Part shown: one piece after another, positions 12,303 through 24,461 of the stretch | How positions within the stretch are numbered: the first letter of the stretch is position 1 | How the letters are laid out: every line of letters starts with the position of its first letter | NCBI GenBank assembly: GCA_029721435.1 | Contig: CM056576.1 | Coordinates: 122,811,166-122,875,165 of the forward strand | Direction of reading: 5' to 3' | Length of the DNA stretch: 64,000 bases | Origin: Gymnothorax reevesii | Taxonomy: Eukaryota; Chordata; Actinopteri; Anguilliformes; Muraenidae | Made by a program: the position numbers and the translations under genes | Notes under the pieces: generated by a model | Told to the model about the DNA's origin: nothing | Seen by the model: only the letters and a program-made list of their open reading frames with translations | The model's database searches: none

Positions 12303-12651
12303 ATGGGTGACACGGTGGCACAGTGGTTAGCATTGCTGCCTCACAGCAAGAAGGTCGTCGGTTTCGAATCCAGCCTGGGGCCTTTCTGTGTGGAGTTTGC
12401 ATGTTCTCCCTGTTTTTGCCGGGTACTCTGGTTTCCTCCCGCAGTCCAAAGACAAGCATATCAGGCTAATTGGAGACACCAAATTGCCCATAGGCATGAG
12501 TGTGAGAGTGAATGGTGTGTGCGCCCTGCGATGGATTGGCAAGCTGTTCAGGGTGGGTCCCTGCCCCTCCCTGCCGTAGTCAGCTGGGATAGGCTCCAGC
12601 TCGCCCCGTGACCCTAGTGAGGAATAAGCAGGTATAGAAAATGGATGGATG
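12303..12651 (+). mobile_element. tRNA-derived SINE-type repeat
   Basis: The left end resembles an RNA polymerase III promoter: a box A-like GTGGCACAGTGGTTAGC and a box B-like GGTTTCGAATCC (one base longer than consensus). The body contains GTGGAGTTTGCATGTTCTCC and AGCTGGGATAGGCTCCAGCT, and it ends in an ATGG-type tail (12640-12650). The layout is that of a widespread fish SINE/LINE-tail repeat. ORFs across it are accidental. Confidence 0.8.
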
Positions 12652-12659
12652 TAACTAAT

Positions 12660-13020
12660 GAATAATTTTGGTTAGTTCGTAGCTGTGTTGTTGTACAGCG
12701 AGAAGGTTTTGGGTTCACATCTGGCCTGGGGGGGCCTGTATGAGTGGAGTTTGCACATTCTCCCTCGCATTTGCATGGGTTTTCTCTGGGCTCTCTGATT
12801 ACCTCCTGCAGCAAAAAAAAATCCACTCTAGGTTGAGTGGAAACTCTAAATTAATTGGAGACTCAAAAACCATTGGTGTCCGTGCAGTGGATTGGCGAAC
12901 TGTTCAGGGTGTGTCTCCGTCTTTTCTCCAGGGTGTGTCCTTGTCTTTCCCCATCTCCACCATGACCCTGATCAGGAAAAAAGCGTATTTGCAAAAAAAA
13001 AAAGAGTATACGATGAATGT
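12660..13020 (+). mobile_element. Second, older copy of the same SINE-type repeat
   Basis: The same order of blocks recurs as in the preceding element: a GTTCACATCTGGCCTGGG region, GTGGAGTTTGCACATTCTCC, TAAATTAATTGGAGACTC and GGATTGGCGAACTGTTCAGG. It has more substitutions and A-run insertions. It stands head-to-tail directly after the first copy. Confidence 0.7.
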
Positions 13021-13092
13021 ATATAGTGCATTCCAGCTAAGGTGCTGACAATTCTATAGCCCAACACAAATGGCGTGATGTGACGTGATTAA

Positions 13093-13259
13093 CCCCTTGG
13101 CGCAGAGTACAAGTAATGCCATTTTTCTCCTGTTGTGCATGAGCCTATTTAAGCTTTGTAACTCAGTGAAGCAAGCCATTTGGAAATTCAATTAAAGAAT
13201 TATTTAGGCATTTGATTTTGGAATTTACGGACACTGGCGCCTATATCTGTGCAAAGGGG
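13093..13259. mobile_element. piggyBac-like MITE with TTAA target sites
   Basis: A 167-base non-coding element flanked by TTAA on both sides (13089-13092 and 13260-13263). Its imperfect terminal repeats are CCCCTTGGCGCAGAGTA and, inverted from the right, CCCCTTTGCACAGATATA. The TTAA target and CCC-type ends are the signature of piggyBac elements. No transposase is present. Confidence 0.65.
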
Positions 13260-13263
13260 TTAA

Positions 13264-15794
13264 GAACCACTGCCGATAGAGTGCAACTCGAGCTGGAAGC
13301 AATCTCTGAGCAGATTGATCTTACTTCACCTTCACCCTTAGTGGCCAGAGATCACAGATACCACTTCGCTGGTCAAATCTGCTGTGGATACAATTCTTTT
13401 GCGATTTAAATGCATTTTTATAAGCTGATTTTTCATGGCTGAATCAGGTAAAAATTTTGGGGCAATCTGCCTGCCCAGATTTCTCATGAGAGCTGACACT
13501 CGCTGATCCAAGGTCTACAGCATCAATATGCTGTATATGACGGCGTAATCTAGCATCCTGACCGCATGAATGTGTCGAGGCAGAACTTTAGAATGAATAT
13601 TGTAATGTGCACTTTTGCTTGCTCAGGGAGGGGTATATCAATAAGCCATTCATCTAAATATAAGGCCACGGAGAGAGCTGTTATCAACATGTGAATCATT
13701 GCGCTATTCAATATACATTGACAACAGCAAATGACATGGCTCAATGGGGCGGTTCAACAGCGGCAATCTACAGCGGCAGCGAAAATGGCCCCTTAATCTC
13801 GCCCTAAAAATTGTGACTCAGCAGTTGTTTCTTTGTACATGTACTTTTTTGTATTTTTAAATTTATTTTGCATTTGACTGCCAATGAGGCCATAATCTTC
13901 ATAAGGAGATTATGTCAAGAAAGTGAGGGCTAGTTTTGAAATGCTGCACATTGGTGTGTATTTCAGACCACGATGGCCTGTCAAGGAGAGGGGAACAGGA
14001 AGTGGGAGGCTGAACCCGTACGAAAGCTTGAGAAAAGGGTTGTGCCATTTTGATACAGTACAGCCAGATATACTCGTGTCAAACTGAACAGAAGTTCGTT
14101 CACAGCCTGGTTTGGCAGCTAATATCCCACAGGATGAACTCTGCACTTGACTTGGGGAAAAAAAAATATAATCCCTTTCACCTCTTGTGTGCATAGCTTA
14201 TCCGGAAAATGTAGCGCAGATGAGCTTTGGCCTCAAATTTATTTCAGTCAGCCAAATCATACGTGACTAGTTAATTCTAGGAATAGATACAATGATAGTT
14301 TGGCGTCTACGCTCTGACCCTGAAATACCCTGTGCCCTACGGAGCAGTCACAAATATGCGTGGAAGTGTCCAAGACACCGAGGCAATGTCTGAAGTTGTC
14401 TGCCTGAACTGGCTCTGCAAGCCGTGCCCAACTCACGACACAAAGAGTTGTATTCACTGTCGGGGATTATTTTTGTTTCATTTTACATCTTTACTTCCAC
14501 CAGGCTGATCATTCAACAGATTATCTGTGCTCACCAAGTTCCCAGGCAATGGAGATTATATCAGGACAAAAGAAAATTGAGTCACTGTTGAGAAGACCTT
14601 GTGTTTAAGAACATACAGGGATTAAGTAATCCTTTGTTTGATAATTTATATGCAAAGCTAGTCATGTGAAAAATTTTCAGAGATAAAAAAAATTACATGT
14701 CCCTTTTTCTGGTAGCATTCGGCAGATTCCTCTGAAAATGAATCAAATTATAAGCGGGACTTTTGCTCAATGAATAAATGAATGAACAAGCCATCGTTTA
14801 TGGTGCTTGATGTATCACTGGTATAGAAGTGGCTCAGATCTTCAGCACTGCAGTTCCATAGCCTCCCTCTGCATCCTATTAATTTTTAAAGGCAGGTCAG
14901 GCTCAGAGAGGGTCAGAATCACCTTAGGGGATGTCAACAAATTACACGGTGAAGCAGAGCAAGGTCCGGCTGTCCCGCTGGTGTGGATCCCAAGGGTCTT
15001 TCCACCCAGAGAGAGCCGACTCCAGAACATACATTTGAAAGAAATACTTGAAAGCAGAGGTTGGATACAGATGCCATTTAATCTTGTCTGCTTCTGCTAC
15101 AGAATAGGTTTTCTATCAACCTTGATGCGGCGCTAACTTGATTTCTTTCAATACTGTTTCATTATTCTGACTGTAATTGTGCCCCTTAAAAGTTTTTCAT
15201 CTTCCCGCAGCCCTCATTTATTGCTTCACTCAATTATGCAAAAGGATGCACCCATGTGACTGCCGCTGCTCTAAATTAAGCTTAGGTTTTAATGAGGCCT
15301 AGTTTGAGTAATGACACAAACCCAAAAGCGCCATCACCGTCAAATTGCGAGCGGGGACGCCAGCGGTTCCCAGTGGCAGCCGCGGCTTACGTTCCTAATG
15401 TGTGTCGTGTGCCTCTCGATGAGCATGAGAGCGCCTCAAAAAGAGGTTGATTATAATCCATTGTGAAATCACTGAAAATGGCAATTTGACAGGAGGAAAC
15501 CGTGAACCCAGAGCCAGCCAGCAGTGGATATGAGGGGCTTTTATCGACCGCACTCTTGGCTTGTCAGATCACAGGACTCACCCCCCACTTAAGTCTAACA
15601 AACAAGGGTTAGAACAGGCTGCCTTTTGAGAAGAATTGTTTCGCAGGAACTAAGGAGCAGAGGAAGAGACAAATATTTTAAAAGGAGATTTAGGTGCCTT
15701 TCCGCTCTTTAACAGCCATGCTGTTCGTTTGTTTTTTTTGTTTTTTTTTTTTACGCGTATAATATGGAGTAATAACGTGAGGAGGGAAAGCAAG
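13264..15794. other. Intergenic, no gene seen
   Basis: Moderately GC-balanced unique sequence. I see no terminal repeats or coherent ORFs. A T-rich patch at about 15728-15752 precedes the next transposon. Confidence 0.55.
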
Positions 15795-15796
15795 TA

Positions 15797-16276
15797 CAGT
15801 ACTAGTGAAAAGTTTGGACACACCCACATTTTTCTTACCATACATGTTAAATAAAGAAAGAAGCACCCTTTATTTTGCAATCCCCCCCCCCCCCCCCCCC
15901 CCAAGCACAGTCATATGACTATAATGACTTTGCAGCTGCATGGCTGTCTAACTTCCCAAAGATGTGCTGCACTTGAGGTTTGCTTTTCATTGACCTTTTT
16001 GCCCCAATAAGTCCCAAAACATCTTGACTTTATGTCTGCTGTTGGAAAATGAAAGGAGTGTATTTGTCTGTTTACTTTGCAAAATATGGCTTCTTTGAGA
16101 ATTCAAAAATTTTGGACACTATTCAAACAAATAAGTTATTCTCTTCTAACCTCTGACTATTTACCTCTCACAAGATTCCATTTGAGATGATGGAGAAAAG
16201 TTGAGCCGTTTAAATTTCTCTAAACACTGAGTGCTGTGACATTAGCAAAGTGTGTCCAAACTTTTGACTGGTTCTG
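15797..16276. mobile_element. Tc1/mariner-like MITE with TA target sites
   Basis: A 480-base element flanked by TA (15795-15796, 16277-16278). The left end CAGTACTAGTGAAAAGTTTG and the inverted right end CAGAACCAGTCAAAAGTTTG form terminal repeats that continue into GACACA. No transposase remains. An uninterrupted run of 21 C residues lies inside at 15882-15902. Confidence 0.85.
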
Positions 16277-16278
16277 TA

Positions 16279-16985
16279 CGTAAATGATTCACTGCCGTGT
16301 AGCTTCTATATTTACCAATGCAGATCCCCCAAGACGGTCATCTAATCACTCCCTTCTTTTGAAGGCAAAATAAATCCCTGACTCTGACTTGAGTCAGTGA
16401 GTGGGGATTGAACAAGAAGTATATGCTTTAGCAGAGCTTTTCTGCTGCCCTGTGAGTTGCAGTATGGACAGGTATGCATTGCAGCTGAAAAAAGTCACAT
16501 ACGGTTTGGAACATATTCAAGCATATGGCAATTATAAGAGTCTAAACGCAATCAAAATAATCTAGAACGGATAATCAAAATCCCCTTAAACCTGTTCTAG
16601 GGAGCTGCTGAATGCACATGATTTATCATCTGAGTTTGGGCCATTTATCCCAGACATTATGGTCCCCTGAAATAGGTGACTGTGCATAAAATTTATGACA
16701 TTTTGAGATGGTCAAATCAAAATGCAAAAAACATGTACTTTTATTAAAGCTTAGAATCGTTGCATACACGCAGTGTTTTATTACAAATAAAAAAATATAT
16801 GCTGCATGGCCAAATGATGAAATCCAGAAAAATATTGTTTAAAACAAAACCTTTTTTGCAATCATCAATTACCATGATAACTCATCTCTAGTACTAAGTA
16901 TGTGTTTTGTTTTGCTGAATCATTGTAATTATCTCAATGTACCTGTATAATGGACTGTATTGTATTATAATTTGTTGATGTGCTG
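16279..16985. other. Intergenic, nothing recognised
   Basis: A/T-rich unique sequence between two MITEs. No ORF of note and no repeat structure is visible. Confidence 0.55.
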
Positions 16986-17247
16986 CAGGGCTCCATAATC
17001 TGGCCCTTGAATCCAAATCCAGCCCAGTTTTTCTCTCCTTCTAGGCAATTAAGTGAACAGCAATTGAAGCACCTATTACACCTATTACACCTAGCACACT
17101 TGAATTGACTTGACTTGTGGGGTTTTAGTAATCAGTGCTTCAATTGCTACTGATTGGCCAGAATATCATCACAACTGACTCCCAGGTAAAGAGAGTGTAG
17201 AAAACCAACATTCTTTACTCTTGAGGACTGCAACTAGGGGAGGCCTG
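16986..17247. mobile_element. Decayed hAT-like MITE
   Basis: Ends CAGGGCTCC (left) and CAGGCCTCC (inverted right) enclose 262 bases. An inverted GCAATTGAAGCA pair lies inside. The flanks ATGTGCTG and ATGTAGCG agree at 5 of 8 positions, compatible with an old 8-bp target duplication. It is diverged, so boundaries are approximate. Confidence 0.5.
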
Positions 17248-17422
17248 ATGTAGCGAATTGATGGTATTAGACTATTTTTTAGTGTCGACATTAACTCTGG
17301 AATGAAAAGAGCTAATTGGCTAACTCTGGCAAGTTAGCGCTGATCTTGATTAATGTGCCTTGGTCCCGTTAAATTAATGAAAATAGATTTAAATAAAAAT
17401 GCATCTTTGTTTAAACATCATG

Positions 17423-17518
17423 GAGTTCCCTGCATATCCATCTCAATCAGCTCAATTTTCTAAATAAAGCGAGTTCCCTGCATATCCAACTCAATCAGCT
17501 CAGTTTACCGAATAAGAC
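17423..17518. repeat. 48-bp direct tandem duplication
   Basis: GAGTTCCCTGCATATCCA followed by CTCAATCAGCTCA begins at 17423 and again at 17471, giving two adjacent 48-base units with only a few differences. No coding frame is associated. Confidence 0.85.
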
Positions 17519-20043
17519 GGTTTAACAAAGGGATCCCATGGGGTCAGATTTCTGCAGTCACCTCTCTTTCAGAAGAGCCCTGCCTCTGCTAATAAGGCTG
17601 GGGCACCACCTCTCTAACGGACTGACACTGGGCCACGCTGGGCCATTGGCATCATTGGGTGGGGGGGGGCGGATGTTGCCGGCTGCCAAAGGGTGGAGCA
17701 CAGTGCCGAATCCTCTGGCAGACATCTGCGGGGAGAAGGAGTTCCTCCCATGTGGCACCCCCGCCATTTCTTCCCGCTCAAACTGCGGACCACTAAGTCG
17801 CCTCTGCCCTGGCCCCACAGGCTCCGGGCTCAAACTGAAATAGGACCTCAGATCATAAGCGCTAGATATAAAACACTCTCTCTTTCCTTCCAGGAGAAAC
17901 ATCCTTTTTAATGCAAAAAGAAAGTATAAAGAAATCCAGGAAAACAAACTTAATGAATCGGAAAAGCTCCACATATTCTTGGAGGGGTGGATGCATTACT
18001 TGTTTAAAAGTGTATCCGAGAGAGGAGATCATTACAGATTTTTCGCCTGCTATGCAGTAGAGAAATGTTAAAAGAGATTTTGATGAGCAACAAAGACAGG
18101 GCTACGAAATTACTTCTAATTGAATGTCATTACAATACGGCATTAACATGGTATTAAATGGAACAGAAACGCAATCAAGTGCGAGAGCTTCGGGCTAAAA
18201 GCTCGGTAGCTGTACATGGGGGGAGAAAAACGGAACGAACTATCTTACATTGTTATTGATATAAAGTGATATTGGTTTTATGGCCCATTACGTTTGGCCG
18301 TGTTTAATGAATTGGCGGGAATCAACAATCCTCTGCTGGATCCACCGCAATTTCTGCTGTCGATTTGGGTCAAATATAAATTTCTAATATTTATTACTCT
18401 TTAAATTCCAGTGAATTTTAATAAAAAAATTTCAGCAATCAGGATTTCTCAGTAAGGCACATTACTATCAGATACTTCTAACCTACAATTAATGGTATTA
18501 CGGCCAGCATTTTTGAACACAGGTATTGACTTATGTGCGATGAGAGGCGTTTTTTAGCTTTCTGTCTTGCCCTCTGCTCCAGGTCCATTAAGAGGAAAAT
18601 TTCATTAAAGGCATGAAATAAACTCAGGAGAACAATCAGTTTCGCCAGAAAACGATCGCTGCAAAACCATCTGCAAAACAGCCCCCTCGATTGATTAAGT
18701 CTGTGATGCACAAGTCAGATCTCAGGTCCTGCAGCGTGTGAATGACTGCAGAATGCTTAAATGTGTTCCGCACAGCCATTCAAACATTGATCCTGCGTGA
18801 TAATGTTGTTCGGCGCAGACAGGGGGAAATTGATAAGAGATGGATGCTAGTTCGCCTCGGCTAGATTGTGCGGTCGCTACAATTTTACCGATTGAAGCGG
18901 GCAAACACCTGGGAGGGAGAGGCTGAGCCGAGGGGCCTTTTAAGGAGTGTGTGAGATGAATACGAGGCAGCTGCTTTCATCCTCCGCAGGACAGTCTCAT
19001 GACCCGGTGACCCCATCACATAAATGCAATACGACAGTTTGGACCACCAGCCCTACTCAAGAGATTGTTTCTCCGGAACCACTTCTGCGCACCAATAACT
19101 TCAAAGTGTCTCGCTTTACAAATTTTTTAGCTGTGAAATATGTCTGCAAAAATTTGCCCTTCTGCGATCTGGTGGAGTACCGCTTGTACTTTGGAGTTTT
19201 GCCAGGACCAAATCCCGGTAAGGCTCCCATGATGATGTCATGACTGGTGCAGAGCTATACCATGAAGACTAGGAGACGGCAAAGAAAAGAAAACAGCAGA
19301 TGTATGTCGATGAAAGCGAGTCGAGATGAGCCTGTTTTGTTTTGTTTTTGAGCCTGTTTTTAATGCAGCTTTGGAGGGCGGGGGTTTATGAAAGTGAAGT
19401 GAAAATCCAATCGTGAAACTATAGAGGATAATGATTACCTAACATTATTTTAAATCATCACTCACACAAAACAAAATATTTGCTGGCATTATCAGCAACT
19501 CAAGTAACAGGCAGCAAATATGTCTAGATGATCTGTTAAGCACGCTCCATGTAGACTACCAGAAAACTTACCCACGGCATAAAGAGAAGCGTTTATAGTG
19601 CTTGCAGTGTTTCAATCAAAACATTCAATTCAATTTTAACTGAGACACTGTTTGACAGCAATGTTTATTGTTGTACAGCAATTTGCTTGCCTTCTCCCAC
19701 TGAGTGAAATGGTATTATTTCTTAGACAGCTTTACCAGCTCTTATGTCTATACAAAAGCCATGTTAAGAGTCAACAAATGAGTTGAGTGGATGTCAAGAA
19801 ATGTATTTTTCATTTTCGGCCAGGTCTAGCTTTTGTTGTAACGTATGAGGCAATCAAACAGCAAATTATATATGTGCAGTCATTAGATTGATTTCATAAA
19901 AACTGGAACAATCAATAAAATGTTAATAGACCAATAAGCATTCATTTCCAAATCCCTTTTAACTTGTATTCAATTGAGAGAAGCATAAAGTTAAAAAATG
20001 AGGATGGTCGTAACACGTCAACTTTGTTTTTTGAAAATTATGC
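17519..20043. other. Repeat-poor intergenic block, possible regulatory DNA
   Basis: About 2.5 kb without recognisable transposons or microsatellites other than a short G-run (17659-17668). Composition is mixed. The overlapping ORFs on both strands near 17540-17975 show no domain and look accidental. The section 18000-18950 contains several TAAT/ATTA homeodomain-type cores. It could hold conserved regulatory elements, but comparison with other fish is needed to tell. Confidence 0.35.
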
Positions 20044-20175
20044 CTATTTCAAAAAGTGATGTCTGCAACACGGTCCGATGAATTTGGGACAGGAAGTCAT
20101 GCTGTGTGCCTTAGCATTACCTTGCTGGAACAAGAAGGTGCGTCCCTGAAAGGACAGCGTCTGGAGGCCACATGT
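20044..20175 (-). pseudogene. Tc1-like transposase catalytic fragment
   Basis: The minus-strand frame ends in LQTLSFQGRTFLFQQGNAKAHS. This corresponds to the Tc1 segment around the second catalytic aspartate, usually FQQDNAKAH. Here Asp is replaced by Gly, which would abolish catalysis. No helix-turn-helix region or terminal repeats accompany it. The same open frame continues upstream to 20559 only by chance. Confidence 0.7.
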
Positions 20176-21504
20176 GTATGTGAATGGGTAAGGACCCCCA
20201 TCTAAGCGAGACCAACTTGAGTTCCACATCCCAAAATAACATACAGAAAAATAATAATGACGACAAACCAGAGACAGACAAATGTACTGTCCGGAGTTAC
20301 GAAATGAAATGGACGAGCGCTCCTGATGATGGAGGGAGGACGCGTTATATACACAAGGGATTGGCTGGCATGGAACGAGGTGGAATCCCAGGAAAGAGGA
20401 AGATGAAAGTACCGAAGGAGTGACGAACAGACGATTGACAGTCGGGTGGATCGCGAGATGAAAAAAGCCGGGGAAGTTGACCTGCTGGAGAAAATGAAAC
20501 ACACACAGCACACAAAATGCAAAACTCACAAGGGAATATAGGATTCTCGTAACATGCATTTTTCAGTGTTTTCTATTCAATAAACACCATCCATGACATG
20601 TCAACCAGGTTTCCAAGGGATTCGAGTGACAGGATTCACATGGGCCACAAATCGTAAAAAATCATGCGAAAGCATACGTAAATAAACATGTGACTAGGAT
20701 TCCGTGTAACTGGGTATGTTGGTTCGATACGGTCTGTTTAGGAAGATTTTATAGTTCACCATTTCATCTTTTTTACTTACATAAATATATATATATATAT
20801 ATATATTTTTTTTACAGTTACATTCTAAATACACAGTAAATTGTCTCTACATAAAGCAGATTTTTTGATGAGCGAAACAGTCGTCTTTTGCTCAAGACCC
20901 TTGTTTCATGCTTAATGTTATCTCTAACTGCATGGCTGGTTTTCATTGATTCTAAAATGTTTTAATTGCTAACAAGCTGGCAATGCGGCCAAAATATGGG
21001 AAATTAGCGGTGTGTGGTAAGAAAGCATGAATGTATTAATATTGTGTATAGTGTTGGGAGGCAGGAAACCAAAAATATTGTCAAAACAAATCAAATATTC
21101 CATTAACAAATTTCATCAATAAAAATATCCAGGCTATATCCCCAGCATGGCTGGGGATGGGGACAAGTTCAATTTTAGAGGCACAGCAATAATTAATTTT
21201 ATTCTGATTGCAAAGCATCTGCTGTAATATAAAAATATATTCCTCCTAAAATGGTTTGACAGCATGGAAATTTCGAGCGAAGTGCAGGCTTGCCCCTCTA
21301 ACTAGGACTTGAGTGTTTCACATTCGCATGACATTAGCAGATATTAATAATCATCATTTTGAACCAGGGTCATACATTCATACAAGAAGGCTTGGTTGGC
21401 TGTGGGAATTTTTCATTTGTTTAGCCCCATAATATGCACCACTCCATTACTAAATGTCACCTCATTAGCACAATATAGCATGAGCTGTTTATACTAAGTA
21501 TTCA
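20176..21504. other. Intergenic with an (AT)n tract
   Basis: The 20186-20480 part is purine-rich on the plus strand and may belong to an unrecognised repeat. A perfect AT run lies at 20785-20805. The remainder is A/T-rich with no gene visible. Confidence 0.5.
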
Positions 21505-21746
21505 CGCCCAGTCTTATCCCGATGCATCACTACCTGACCAAGCATCGATATTCAATGCAAAAGGAGGCTTTTTGCTTCCTTATTTGATGCCAGTAAAAAA
21601 TGAACCCTACCCCCAAACCCATAACCCTTAACCCAAACCGTAATCCTAAGCATCAAATAAGGACCCCAAAAGCTTCCTTTTTCGTTGCTTATCGACGCTT
21701 GGTCAGGTAGCTTCACTATTTGGCGAGTCGGGATGAGAATGTGTTG
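21505..21746. mobile_element. Palindromic MITE with perfect 8-bp target duplication
   Basis: A 242-base element between two identical AGTATTCA octamers (21497-21504 and 21747-21754). The arms are inverted copies of about 85-95 bases sharing CTACCTGACCAAGC and CTTATTTGATGC. The short centre is rich in CCCTAA/CCAAACC-like repeats. The 8-bp duplication fits the hAT superfamily, although the termini are not classic hAT ends. Confidence 0.8.
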
Positions 21747-21754
21747 AGTATTCA

Positions 21755-23583
21755 GCAGTCATGGAAACAGTCTTCATTCTAAAACTGCTTTTTCCCTGCA
21801 GTGCATTATTCTCTTTATCACTGAAGTATGAAAAAAAGGTTTGCGCATTTGGCCCTGTGATCCATTGTGGCAAGCCTGAGTGAGGAGCATTTCAATTGTA
21901 AGACATCAGAGGTTTGGTGGGCTTTGAAATTCATCTGAAATGCTGTGGCAAAATGAAATCAGAATAATGTCATAAATGTTTCACTGAAAGACAAAAATAA
22001 AGCACCTTTGCAACTTGTTTGACTGTACTTTTGCTCCCTAATAGCTTCAAGCATGCTCAGAATTGAAATAGCATGCGAACAGATTCTTTCAACGTCTAAT
22101 TGTCAGGCATTTATTGTCCTCTTCATGCAATAGTGGCTGAGGGTCCAGGAAGAATTACTGGATTTCCTTGTGTTATTATAACATTATCAACATGCTCATG
22201 ACTTGAAGGCCACTTAATTTCTTCATTGCTCCCGGCTGGTCTTCATACCATTCACCTGTTCATCAGCTTTCTATGTTGTATGTAGGTGTAAGTGAGGTGC
22301 AGTGAGGTGTAATGCTGTCTACAACCAGGTGGGGGTTAGTGCAAGACAAACTGAATGATCTCTTAAACAACATGGCAACTAAGGACAACTCTGCGGAATC
22401 TTAGCCAAGGTTTCCTGTTGCTGTCATGGGGTGATATTCCAAAAATTATGATAGTGCCACTGCAGGATCCCAGATTAGGAGCACCATAAAAGAGATATAT
22501 GCTGTTAGCCTGTGGGGGCTAGTACACACAACCCAGAACTCGCAAGTTATGGGATTTGAGCAGCACGAATATACCAGTGTTATTGCTTAGATAAACAACA
22601 GGTGATCAAGGCAGCCTTAATTGGCGAAAAAAAGCCATTAATCTCTGCATGTTTCACATGCCTCCTGCGGCTCAAGCATGCACAAAGTGATCATAATGGT
22701 GCTTCCACAACTACTGACAGCATTATGCGTTTGAGGGACGGGCGCGGCGCATTCATCTACGGACACAGAAGGGGGCTCCATCACTGGCACACGCTAACCA
22801 CTCACGATGCACCTTTTCCAGGATTTCTCATGTGTCTGGCACAGCAAACATGATAAATCAGATTAATAGTGCCATTTGGCTGTCCGTGGAGATATTAGAA
22901 GCTGGCATTAGCTCATTCCCTACCACTAAGTCCCATCCAAATTTGAAATATCCAGGCTCAGGAAAATGAAAAGTTGTTTCTATTATTTTGTTCAAAGCAG
23001 CTACATTTGCAAATATGCATAACTAATCATTACAATTGGCTGGCTGAGTATGCTGTTGGAACAAACACCTGCCAGACAGTTAGTTTTTTGCCCCTCTGGG
23101 CTTTCCACCGCTGGTTCCATGGTCGAACAGATACCTCTGTGAGAGATCAGTGGATACTCTGACACCGGAGAGGAAATGCTGGTCACATTCATTGCATGTG
23201 GAGCAAAGGACGTCCATTACTTATTTATTTATTGTAATGGTAAGCCTGTAATAGCAGCAGGGAAATAAAAGGAACCGGAGTCACCGCGGGCTAAAAGCAG
23301 CCTTGATTCATTTCCTCAGCAGAAACAGAGATGATGGCTTTTGGAAGACCCAGTGGGTGTAATTCATTTAAATGACTCCATGAGTGTAACTATGCGTTAA
23401 TGACAGTGAAGAGAAATGTGCTCATATTGTGGGGCCCTGTGCAAGACGTAGCTAATATCAGTTGAAAAGGGAATTCCTATTCATCCTGCACTGTGTGGCA
23501 GATTTAAAAAAAAAAAAAAAATTACTTTTTTTTCTAATCATGGTGAAACATGCCCCACACAGACACGCGCCACATGTTAACAC
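21755..23583. other. Intergenic, no gene seen
   Basis: Unique-looking sequence with a short A-run at about 23507-23520. The short ORFs present have no recognisable domain. Confidence 0.55.
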
Positions 23584-23587
23584 TTAA

Positions 23588-23668
23588 CCCTTTAACTTCC
23601 TCACAAGAAAAAAGCAATGGAGCAGCACTGGTTTGCTCTGCAAAACGGTTGAGCAGGAAGTTAAAGGG
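23588..23668. mobile_element. Tiny piggyBac-like MITE / hairpin with TTAA flanks
   Basis: The 14-base arms CCCTTTAACTTCCT and their exact inverse enclose an 81-base segment flanked by TTAA at 23584-23587 and 23669-23672. Including the flanks, the hairpin stem is 19 perfect pairs. TTAA targets with CCC ends suggest a piggyBac-derived miniature element. Confidence 0.55.
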
Positions 23669-23832
23669 TTAAGAGGAACCTCTGGTTACTATCCTGTGAT
23701 TCTGATTCTGCCAGTAACGAAGCCATCTGAAGCAATGGTTCCCTCCATTGGTCCTGAGGACCCTCTGTATAATTTTTGTTCTGACCTTTATTGTGATCCT
23801 GGAATCTTCCTAAGGTGTTAATTTTTTGTAAA

Positions 23833-24461
23833 GGGGTCATATTATGCTTTTGGGGTTTTCCACTTTTCTTAACTGTGTTGTACAGTATTATATGCATTAA
23901 AACAACAGCAAAGTTTTAAAATTCGAAGTCTTCTCCAAGAGGATTTATTCTCTTCAATAGAAAACACGGCTCCTGAAGTATCTCGAATGTCGTCGGAATC
24001 TATTCATCCTATTTTACCGGTTCTTTCCTTGTCAAGGTCGCTGAAAGGTCAAATGACGATCAACGTCAAATTGTTCACCATAATATAGATTGTGTGCTTC
24101 AAAAATATGTGTGTAAGAAGTTTCAGCATTCTAGCTGCTTTAAAATGCTCTCCAGCATGATATAGTGCAATTTTTAATATGGCCGATTGGCGGCCATGTT
24201 TGATGCTGAGTTTTGACGCCTCAAACAAACTTAAATTTGTTCATCCATACAGTATGTACCTGCCCACCAAATTTCACACTGATCTCTTCAGGGGTTTGGC
24301 AGAAGAAGATCAAACTTAACGCAGATTCTAACACCGCCGTGTAATCCCCTACGCTCCCTTTGGTTCTTTGGACCAAGTGAGCTAACAAGGCAAATGACGA
24401 CAAGCCACACCTGCATTGTGAGAAGGGGAAAAAAGTACATGTTAAGCAACGTAATAAGGAC
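23833..24461. repeat. Fish interspersed repeat, probable DNA-transposon remnant
   Basis: The block begins AGGGGTCATATTATGCTTTTGG, a sequence I remember as the end of a common fish DNA element. A degenerate inverse (GTAATAAGGACCT) lies at 24450-24464 and may be the other end. The interior contains the GGCGGCCATGTTTGATG segment (24191-24208), resembling other monomer-type fish repeats. There is no coding sequence. Confidence 0.4.

Noticed and set aside
17558..17974. 138-codon minus-strand ORF
   Set aside because: It is Pro/Ser/Leu-rich without a recognisable domain, overlaps plus-strand ORFs and has no splice or conservation support.
20176..20559. Upstream continuation of the 171-codon minus-strand ORF
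   Set aside because: Only the last ~40 codons resemble Tc1 transposase. The upstream part does not match the family order and is probably accidental.
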